DNA of 64,000 nt from Strigamia acuminata. Taxonomy: Eukaryota > Arthropoda > Chilopoda > Geophilomorpha > Linotaeniidae. The notes under the pieces are model-generated. The model saw nothing but the letters and a program-made list of their open reading frames with translations. It was not told the DNA's origin and did not search any database. The position numbers and the translations under genes are program-made. Within the stretch, counting starts at the first letter, position 1. The number at the start of each line of letters is the position of its first letter. This document shows positions 55,263-64,000 of the stretch, piece after piece. The DNA lies in assembly GCA_949358305.1 (NCBI GenBank), contig CASHSZ010000126.1:1-64000 (forward strand), written 5' to 3'.

Positions 55263-58200
55263 ATGGCCGATCGACGCAACCCACGATTAGAGCCGAGCGC
55301 ATCGTCGAGAGACGAGAGCGACGGCCTAATCGTAAATGCAGAAGAAGATGAGAATTGGGACGAACAACCGCCGCTGCAGGTAAATTAGTGTGATTTCCCC
55401 AGAGAAATCACATAATTCTTTGAATCTGTTGCATCCAACCCAGATTGGAGCGTGACTTGTGACTGATATATTTCTTTCTGTTTTATTGTTGATTTAAGGC
55501 TGGCTAAAAACCCGAGAGTGGACCCAGATTCACCTCGGAGTCAAGGCCGCCAAAAAACTAGAACAAAGGAAGTGTTCGCGGAATGGCGTCGTGGCAAACC
55601 AAAACCAAAACTAAAGGTTTTCTTTCTTTTAAATTTAAACATCGTAATAAATTAAAATACGATTAGAGTTAAAATAAAAAAGTTTAACGTAAGAAATTAA
55701 AATTTAACGATCGGTTTTGCCTGCGACCCCTTCCAAAAAAGCGGATCACCTGAGTTCAAAAGTAGTGTTGGATCAGCGCTACGACGGCGGAGATCATCGC
55801 AGAACTGCGAAACAAGAAAATAAGACCGACGGCCGCAACAAAAGAAAGGAGTTGCTGCCACCGTCGATCTTGAGCATATTTCTGATCCCCATCGTTAACT
55901 GGGATTTATTATATTAATCTTGTGATCTAAAATTATTCAGGTCGACCCGCTAGAATCGTGGGACGCCCTGCCTCCGACGGCGTCAACCGCCAACAACATC
56001 TTTCGCGGAGCCCTGCCGATTTACCTGCGGCAGGCCTATCCTGCAGAGACCAGCGCCTGGAAAATCCGATTGATGTATTCCAGGACCCTCGAGGAAAAAT
56101 TCGAGCGATCAAAAACGCTGGTCGAGTGCATGACGAAGGAGATGAGGGAGCGAGTGGGGCCGCGGATCCCACCCGATGCGGATCCGCCGAGCCCCGTTTA
56201 CTCCGGGTACCTGGAAGAGGCTTACCCAGGCACGGTGGCCGAGCTGCACACCTCCCATAGGTGGAGCGAGGCCCCGACCTTGGCAGCCCGCCAGAGAATA
56301 GTGGACGACGAGATCAAACGCTTAAAGCGCACCGAGACTCACGGAGTAACCCGAGTTCTCGAGAGAAACGGTTTCTCCCCCGAAGAAATCCGTAGATGGC
56401 TTCGCGACATCGAAGAAAATCATCTGACACCCAGATGGATACCGCCGGCGAATTTTACGGCCACGCAGTCTGAGATGTGGCAGTTATACCACGCTGGTAT
56501 CCTGGGAAGTCGCCGCCATCACAGAAGATCGAAGCGTCCGGCGGAGTCCGCCCCACGCGGACCCGCACGAAGAAGACAGGCCGTCTCCCCAATAGAGGCC
56601 GGCCCGTCAACGAGCCGCGACTACCGCAGCCGCTCGAGCAGCTCCAGTTCCCGAACTCGAGTTGTCGTGCGCTCGGAGTGTCGCCGAGTAGTAACGCTCG
56701 AGCCTGCCTCGCCAGACGACGCGCGGGCTGAGCGAACAGTCGAATCTTCCGCCCACTGGGCTGCGAGGACCGAGACACACCAAGATCGAGGAAAGAAAAG
56801 ATCCTCGTTGTTCATGGCGATTACCACACAGTCGTCAGATCAATCCTCGTCGCGACGAACCGTCTCATCACACCAGAGACCGAATTCTCCGACGGACGTC
56901 CCCCAGAGGACGGCCCAACGAAGATCCGTCGCAGCCAGCACCCGGAGGAATCGAAAGCGCAAAGTACGTCAGAAGTTGCGAGCACAATCCCTGATAGCTA
57001 AGGGATTAGAGAAGGAGCGAGAGATGGCCGCCGCGAAACGGTCCGAACCCCAGAGTCTCGGACCCACGGCTGGACCGTCCAGGCGCCAAGCAGAGATTGA
57101 TTTGGGAGAGTTGACGGAAGAGCAAATGTCCCCAGATGAGTCGGACAAAGATGGGCCGGTTACAAAACAGGATCTGGCCGTAGCATTGAAGAACGCCTTC
57201 CGAGGATACGCGGCCAACCGGCCGTCGGGCTCAACACCGGCTGTGCCCACCGCGCTTGTGCCCCCACAAGTGCAATCGCGATGGCCGCCACTCCTCGAGG
57301 GTACAAACCCAGCCGTGACCGCTTGGACCCCTCCCCGGATGATTCCGGTGGGGGATCCAGCTCCGAAGCGGGTCAGATACGATAATCTACCCGGGCTGGG
57401 CCGTCCACCGTCACCCCCAACGCCACGAGTGTGTCGACCTTATCGCAACGCCGAATGGTACGCCCAGCGAGAGATGGACGCTCGATGCCGGCGTGAAGCG
57501 GCCTATCCCCCACTCAGCGAGTTACAAGAATATCTGGCCGAATACGAGAACCCCGCGATTGCCGAGTTGGCCATACGACAGGCCGACGCCGCCCAAACTC
57601 ACCACATCAACTGGGCGATCGAACAGATGCGGACGTTGTCACAGCAATTCAGTGACAATCCGGACCGCGCTCACCCCTGCCATCGGAGCAGTTTGAATTT
57701 GGCTGTGACGAACGTACTGGCCCAGCTGCTATCCCTGGGCGTCTTCTTGGACAGTCGGCAAGCTATGGCGGCCTGGACAATCGTCGACCGTGAGGGAGTT
57801 CACCTTCCTCGGGCGTTGTACCAGGTATGGGCCGGATGGACTCCTGAGCCCGCCTCGCTGCGCTTCGACCTGGCCAGAAATACGGAAAACCCAGGCCTAC
57901 AGTTTTCAAAGATGCGTTCGTTGGCATTCCGCTACCGGAACCCCGGAGTCCACCCTTCCTTGTTGCGAACAATTCGGGAGGTTCCGGAGATACCGGGAAC
58001 GGCGGCGGTCCAACCATACATACCGACCCCAAAGCCGGTATTCCCGAAGGAGAAGCGACACGCGAATCGACCCATATTGATTCCGAAGCGTTCCAAGCGA
58101 GGACCCCGAACTCCTCCGCTGCCCTCTCCTTCACCACCAGCGGCAGGGCTGGCCGCTCTCTCTGCAGAGCCGGCTACGCCACCGTTGGAGAGCCCAATGG

Positions 58201-58685
58201 AGATTCCGCTCCCACCATCGCCTCCGCCGCCCCCAGCAGCGCAGCTTTATTTGAGGCTGGGAGTGGAATACCCCTTCCTTCAGATGTCGGAGTTCACGCG
58301 ACAACGCATCATTGACTCCGACGATCACGGCGAATCAATCCTCAAATGGCTAAACAGAGAAGCCCGATCCACCATGGACGCCGTCTTCCATCGCCGTATC
58401 CTACGGGCCCACAGGAAACCCGGATCGAGCGCCGAGTCGCGAAGGATCCGACTCGTCCCCGATCGATTCCCCGCGTCTACCCGGATTTGGATCCATGAGC
58501 GTACGGGGTTGGTTGGCGAGCCAGCCGGCAGTCACCCGCAGTACTTCATCAACGAGCGACAAAATCCTGCGGATCTGACAACCTCTCTGCCCCCGGATTT
58601 ACCACCGCCGCCACCGGCAGTGCCACCCGTGATCCTCCGCCCATGCAGAGGAGTGCTGCCGGCTCTTCGCAGAGGAGAGCGATGA
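55263..58685 (+). CDS. ORF3, accessory protein of the large Gypsy element, about 953 aa
   Basis: An ATG at 55263 opens 39 codons (MADRRNPRLEPSASSRDESD) to a CAG/GTAAAT donor at 55379. A phase-0 acceptor (TTATTCAG) leads into 55941-58685, open for 914 codons. An intermediate open segment (55499-55616) does not keep phase and may belong to another splice form. The protein has charged helical segments, an Arg/Ser-rich middle (SRSSSSSSRTRVVVRSE), NLS-like basic runs (RRNRKRKVRQKLR), a predicted helical region near RQADAAQTHHINWAIEQMRT, and Pro-rich stretches (PPLPSPSPPA, PPSPPPPPAA). I see no signal peptide, transmembrane segment or fusion-peptide features, so it is not an envelope protein. It sits where env lies in other elements and ends just before the purine tract. 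Function unknown; nuclear or RNA-binding is inference. Confidence 0.65.
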
Positions 58686-58732
58686 GAAAATTGAGATCGC
58701 TCCGATCCGAGATCGAAGCTGGAGGAGGGACG

Positions 58733-59553
58733 TGTGGTGACCCAGTTGGATAAGTGTCCCCCCAGGGCGGATACTTGTCCTATGAGTCACTATGATTAAA
58801 GAGTCGTTCCCCCCCGAGTTGGCTCCACCTCCCCATGGCAGGTGTGTGCCCCGAGGGGGAGGAAGCGGCTGGTGGTCAGCCCCCATTGGTTGATCGCCGG
58901 CCCTTCACCCCACTGCATAAAAGGCTGTGTTTCCCGCCTAAAGACAGAACTTACACAAACGACACCAAGAACACAGCAACTACCTCACCGTCAGGCCAAC
59001 TTCAACTACAAGTTAGGATTGATCGAGGATCGCTGAGTAAAGTGCAAACTGTAACTCTCACGAAGTCACTTGCGAGCTATTCCTGCGAAAGCACGAGAAT
59101 AGCCCTTGTGAAATCACCCAGAATAATCGCCCAGACGATTATTCGCCGAAGTAAGTGTCCGAGTGCTTTGTAGGGAACCCCAAAGTTCCTAGACGAGGCC
59201 TCTGCGACGCTAAACCAAACCCTAGACAACAGGCACGGATAGAAGACTCGAAAGAGCATTCCACCGCGTCCGTGAAGACGAATCCGTGACGAATTAACGA
59301 CAACTCGAGACGCCGCCTTTGTTCCGCCGACCACGCGGAATCGACGACGCCATCTTGAGAAATCCTTTGTTCGACGCTGACCACGTCGACTCTAGAATTA
59401 TTACTGAGTGTATTTTAAAGGCATAAAGCCTGGTGAATAAATTACCTGTTTATTTACATACATTTGGTATTCATTTGGGTATTTGCATAATTGATCACAG
59501 GTAAAGTATTACACGTTAGCGCTATTTAAACCTATACCAAGTAGGACGCGACA
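58733..59553 (+). repeat. 3' LTR of the 12.8-kb Gypsy element
   Basis: 821 bp, same sequence as the 5' LTR by eye, preceded by GCTGGAGGAGGGACG as polypurine tract. Confidence 0.93.
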
Positions 59554-62495
59554 ACTTACTCAAGATCGATTTATCCAAATTCCAAATGTGGCTGCATGCA
59601 GTTATCCCGATTCAATACTAGATGAAATGGAAAATATGAAGACGTACAAAAATCTCACAATAAATCGTACAGAAAATTTCGACTTTTTAGAGCTTCTTGA
59701 TTTGCCATCAGAATATGCAAACGACACAAATAAATTATGGGAAGCAACAGGTGATATGGAAAACTTTGAAACAGCAGAGGTAAGGACACAAGGATAAATT
59801 ACTGAATATCCAATTCCTGCATGAGATTATGTCTCTTCTGTGTAATTTATGTGTTAATTAGAATTACTAGGTATTTGTAAGTCTTATTTGCCATGACAAT
59901 ATTTAACTTTCTTCGATAATGTAGTCATGTCGACTTTAAACAATGGTTTCGGAAAGTTTTGGGTTTCCAGGGATTGTAATAACCAGAAAATTGTGAGGCC
60001 ACAGGCGCTGCAACTCCTAATGGGGGTAGCTTCGTAAAGACAGCGTCTGTTCGTGATATCTGTATTTTTATGGGTGCAGGACATCAGCCCGGGCGCTGCG
60101 CAATATGGCGCCCAATGGTACTCGTATTAAGATCGTAATACCACGCTTCACTAAGTGAAACAGTTGTCACTCGCTAAGTGCTCTTATAAAGAGAATATTT
60201 CTTCTCCTGAGTACGTGCAAACGTTGGGTGTACACGCAGACAGGTGTCAAACCGTGAACCGCATCTTCAAACCGTTGAAAATGAATAAATGCACAATTGA
60301 GACGGCTGATAAATTCAAAATGTCAAGTATGAGGAGGAAGTCACAGTCGTGGCTAAAAAGTACCGACGAATTAAGACCGTCGAATACGCCGTTTCTCCAA
60401 TAGGGTGTACGCAAAATATGGGCAAATGAAAAGAACACTGGTTAGATAGCCAACCATGAGAATTCGGGCTGCACAATAGCGAAATTCGCTAAAATGCACC
60501 ATAAATCAATCTTTGAAATCTCCTAATTGAGACAGGAGATGTGACTGTGTCAAAGGCGAAAATTATTCTGAGTATTTTAAAAGATTGGGTTAAACAAGTC
60601 ACCTCTGATCACATGTTCCAGGCCAAGTCAATTCCCAAAGGGAAATGGGCAAAAACAAGTGGTCAGAGTGAGATATTCAAATGATCAAAGCGCAAATATG
60701 TCAATTTATGGCAAAATTCTCATGAATGTCTGGATGGGGTGAGCAAAACCAGGCCAGGGTGAAAATAAATGAAATAAAATAAAATAAAAAATTAAATTTG
60801 AAATTTGAAAAAATTAAATAATTGGAGGAAATCAAAATAATTTCCAACCAAAATGGGGTTAAATTAGGGAAAAGACGCAAAATGCGCTCAAAATTTCAAA
60901 AAATTTTAAAAATTTCTACTGTCTAAAGTCAGGACCGTGACAATGTAATCTGCGAATGTGCCAAATAACTAGATTTTTAATTTCAGATGGCAGCACAAGC
61001 TTACATGTCAGAGAATGCAGTAGTTATTAAACTCAAATCAGGAAACATGTCCTATTTGGATACTATCTTTGGCAGATGTATCAAAATAAAATCCGGTAAT
61101 TCCTGTAAAATCTTTCAAAAATGAAAAAAAAGATGTACCGTATGTACTGTATATCATAGGTCATTTGCGTCGGTTTCAATTCAAATAAGTTTCTTCATTT
61201 CACAAAAGTGTCTCATATGTTTTAATGTATGTTGTACTTTCAGATACCGTGGAATATCATCCATCGACCGCATTAACATGCCTAATTTACACGCCAAATA
61301 AAAAACAAGATGTCCAATTTTCAGTAATTCACATAAACAAATAGTTAGTTGATTTTGGCATAAAATTGATGTTTGAGATTTAACCAAATTCTAATAATTA
61401 ATGAAATTGTAACATCCAATTACTGTCCAGATATCATGTTATGAATCGAATCTTGTGCTAACTTCAACTTAAAATTGAATTCCAAAATTTAAATACAATC
61501 CATTCAAAACTGTATTATTCTAGGTTTACTTAATGAAAACACAAGATGGAATTAACTTTAAAATTACCGAAAAGCAACCACAGGACTCTTTTACGAACAT
61601 GAAACTGATCAGACAGACGGTAAGCAAATAAACAGCAAACACACACACATAAAGTCATTTAAACATGTTTGTATTTTCAAAAATTGGCTAAACGTAAAGT
61701 TAAACGTATGTTTGGACTGGTTTAAAAAATTTGAATGACAAAACTTATTTAACTGCAAATTTGAATAACAAAACTTATTTAACTGCAAATTTGAATAACA
61801 AAATTTATTTAATTGAAAATTTGAATAACAAAACATGATTAACTGCAATTTTAAACTTGCTTTTTAGATAAAATAAGCAATAATCAATAAATGTAGCTTT
61901 TTGTGAAATAAAGTTTCTTGTTAAAATCTCTGTGTATTGCAGATACGCAAATTGAACACTCGGGCTAATCCATGTGTATCATTAACTGAATTTAACTTGT
62001 GCGAAAAGAAGTGCTTGGAAACCAAACTAATGGAAGAAAACATTCAGTGCAGGTTTGGTTGTATTCTTACTATTCTACATACAATGCCATTTTCGTTTCC
62101 CTATTTGTATCAGATTGCCTTTTCTCAATTCATCACACTTGCCTGACTGCAAAACATCAATTGAAGCCAAAGAGACACGCCGGTCTTACCTCAACGTGCA
62201 TCTGAATTTTGAAGCTGTGCACATCTGTGGCTGCAATTCACCTTGCGATTATACAATTTACACCCCATTCACTGAATATTATAAAAACACACGACCAGCT
62301 TTTAATGTAATAATTACAGTAATTCAACTTGAAAATAACTTAAGAGAAATTTTTCTACAACGGTTGTCTTTGCCATTGGTGAAATTAATTTGCGACATTG
62401 GGTCAATTCTCGGCTTTTTTCTTGGAATATCTGCTCTATCATCATTTCAATTGCTGGAAAAATCCTTGCACAAATTTAATTTCATTAATTTTTAA
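59554..62495 (+). CDS. DEG/ENaC channel copy 2, second half (rest of exon 7 and exons 8-12)
   Basis: Exons 59554-59778 (3' part of exon 7, starting with the second target duplication), 60987-61095, 61244-61323, 61524-61619, 61943-62052 and 62114-62495, all in phase. Exon 7 resumes FIQIPNVAACS, the second FPAVTICN equivalent. ENFDFLELLDLPSE and GNMSYLDTIFGRC follow, then EYHPSTALTCLIYT. The Cys blocks are NLCEKKCLETKL and CGCNSPCDYTIYTPFTEYY. TM2 (LVKLICDIGSILGFFLGISA) has a GIS filter triplet. The C-terminus is short (SLHKFNFINF). Every exon is intact, but the 12.8-kb insertion cuts it off from the first half, so it lacks its start and second TM1 unless LTR-driven transcripts supply them. Sense orientation of the element makes that conceivable. 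Confidence 0.85.
59779..60986. other. Intron 7 of channel copy 2
   Basis: 1.2-kb AT-rich intron. It includes a GC-richer patch (about 60000-60130: CCCGGGCGCTGCGCAATATG) and an AAAAT tract near 60775. No gene or clearly bounded transposon could be recognised. Confidence 0.45.
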
Positions 62496-62570
62496 ATGTA
62501 CATTTCTACATTGATGCCTTTCAATTATACCAGATACATGCCATTCACTGAATATCAACCATTGAATAGA

Positions 62571-63116
62571 CAGGGTGGTCAGAAAGTCTGGCTCTATGTA
62601 AATAATTCCCAAACTGTTCTAGATGTTGATTCAGAAAAATTATTATAAGGGTAGTATGTCGGGAGGAATCCAATTATGACATCCAACTTGACCTCAGAGG
62701 TCATCTTCAAGGTCATCCATATTGTAACTCGAGAACTGTGACAGATAGAGCAAAAAAGTGAATTAGAAAGTTGTAGAGCATCATCCAATTAGTCTAGAAC
62801 TGCTCTTAAAAAAATTATTTCTTACTAAAAAGTTTTGAGAAAAAAGGTCTGAAACATTAGTCTACTCTGCTTTGAAACCTAAAACTTATCATGTTGGAAT
62901 GTATTTCCAAAATAAATTATTTCTTTTCTTTTGTGTTTCCTCTCTTCCACTTACAAGTATGACCGAATAAAGTGTCCTAATTCAGGATTAGCTTGGTTGC
63001 CTCAATATTTTTAGGTTACAAAGCTGAGTTACAATGCTGAGTAGACATTTTGCTGAATCAACATCTAGAACAGTTTGGGAATTATTTACATAGAACCAGA
63101 CTTTCTGACCACCCTG
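62571..63116. mobile_element. MITE with 65-bp inverted ends, mariner-like
   Basis: CAGGGTGGTCAGAAAGTCTG starts the left end; the right end repeats about 65 bases inverted with very few mismatches. The interior is AT-rich and non-coding. The end sequence resembles mariner-type elements. TA follows the right end, while the left flank reads GA. Confidence 0.85.
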
Positions 63117-64000
63117 TATATTCTTAGCCTTGTTATGCAATTTGGTGTGCTTAAAATATTATTAATCACAAACACTATTATCATAAACAGTTTACCTCCA
63201 CTTTAGAATTAAAACAAAAAATTACCAAACAATAAATGTAATTTATAACAAAATTATTATACTGTTTAGTAATAACTTTGGTCATCGTAATGCTCCATCT
63301 ATCTGGGATTTTTAAAATCTTGAATGATAAATTGCTAAGTGTTCCCAATTCAATTGATTATCACATTGTATCGAAGATCATTTCAATTACAATTACAAAT
63401 AAATTACAAATTTTTTCTCTACTTTGCTTGTGCGTGAATGTCTTGGAATGTTTTGACTTTTTCACGATTTTTTTTTTAAATTTTATCCGTTATTGTGTCG
63501 GAGTAAATTAGATGAGCAGTTTTCTACTAAACAGAAGGTGCTCTTTCTTTTTTCAATTGAGAATTTTGCTCTAACAGTCTTAGTTTAGAAGTTAGAGTTG
63601 GAATGACCTTGAAGAAAAGGTCAGAGGTAAAATTTTTTCACATTTTTGAAATGCCCTTACTTAGTTTACTAGTAGTACTACATCCGTTTCATTCATCTCA
63701 CTCAAATGGTCTTTTCGTTATTTGACTGGCTTCGTTCATTTGGGACACCCTATATAATTCTCATCAAATTTCCGACTCTTTTAATAAAGCTTATTTTCAT
63801 ATAAAATAAGCTTGAGTTATTCTAATAACACAGACAAAAGCTAGGTGATTAACTCATCCCCAAAACCACGTAACAATATCCTCACTTCTACCATTGTAGC
63901 AATATTTAGTGATCCAAATATGTTCAGACACTTTCCCAATCACATGTGAAGAGACTATACCTATTGGGCAAGACATTTTTATGTCAAATATGGGCAAGAA
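63117..64000. other. AT-rich flank, no gene seen
   Basis: No splice-supported coding sequence, RNA gene or bounded repeat recognised. One 77-codon plus-strand ORF (63278-63511) looks like chance. Confidence 0.5.

Larger units (their letters stand above)
46727..59553 (+). mobile_element. Large Ty3/Gypsy LTR retrotransposon, 12,827 bp, with ORF3
   Basis: Two 821-bp LTRs (46727-47547, 58733-59553) with TG...CA ends and target duplication ACTT (46723-46726, 59554-59557). Order: LTR, primer site, gag, -1 frameshift, pol, spliced ORF3, purine-rich tract (GGAGGAGGGA), LTR. Matching LTRs and intact reading frames indicate a recent and perhaps active copy. It interrupts exon 7 of channel copy 2 in the sense direction. 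The length is about double that of usual Gypsy elements because of the coiled-coil-rich gag and the extra 3.8 kb after pol. Confidence 0.95.

Noticed and set aside
55263-58685. ORF3 as a retroviral-type envelope gene
   Set aside because: No signal peptide, transmembrane helix, furin-like site or fusion peptide could be seen. The protein is charged, Arg/Ser- and Pro-rich.
60164-60946. Possible third solo LTR (TGTCAC...GTGACA) in intron 7 of channel copy 2
   Set aside because: The terminal words fit, but the flanks (CAGT against ATGT) show no target duplication and no LTR signals stand out.

Overview
The window is nuclear DNA from an invertebrate animal. It holds multi-exon genes with GT-AG introns, DEG/ENaC sodium-channel genes (a family confined to animals), Ty3/Gypsy LTR retrotransposons, a piggyBac transposase gene and many MITEs. 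I cannot name the species from sequence alone. All gene models come from reading splice sites and frames by eye.

Bases 1-24,600 are rich in CG and CGCG words, have small introns full of TTTA-type microsatellites, and carry a convergent gene cluster. Plus-strand genes lie on the left: a partial paired-C2H2 zinc-finger protein ending at 1725, a 162-aa coiled-coil protein at 4932-5493 and a 357-aa coiled-coil protein at 6622-7975. Minus-strand genes lie on the right: a six-exon, 633-aa piggyBac transposase (10528 to 8211), a nine-exon, 758-aa paired-C2H2/PHD-like protein (15183 to 11624) and a six-exon, 335-aa acidic coiled-coil protein (20283 to 18848). The 758-aa protein and the gene at position 1 share the same order of modules, so they are diverged relatives on either side of the transposase. 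The block ends in a 2.7-kb nested palindrome made of 56-bp satellite repeats (21816-24496), which looks like a foldback element.

Bases 24,600-64,000 are more AT-rich. They hold two tandem copies of an unusual DEG/ENaC gene (25826-39185 and 42643-62495). Each copy has 12 coding exons with almost identical exon lengths. Each originally encoded two complete channel subunits in one chain: TM1, ectodomain, TM2, linker, then a second TM1, ectodomain and TM2. In both copies exon 7, which joins the two halves, is broken by an LTR element with a 4-bp target duplication. A 1.6-kb solo LTR sits in copy 1 and a 12.8-kb Ty3/Gypsy element in copy 2. Copy 1 has also taken a 5.4-kb Ty3/Gypsy element and a MITE in its last intron, plus a probable frameshift in exon 8. 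Copy 2 has a probable frameshift in exon 1.

The 12.8-kb element (46727-59553) has identical-looking 821-bp LTRs, a tRNA-Pro-like primer binding site, a 1046-aa gag, a canonical -1 slippery heptamer into pol, and an extra spliced ORF3 of about 950 aa that I do not recognise. The 5.4-kb element (33029-38447) has 253-bp LTRs that look identical and one long gag-pol frame interrupted by a single TGA in the reverse transcriptase. The rest is MITEs, solo LTRs, partial duplications upstream of channel copy 2, and AT-rich sequence in which I see no gene.
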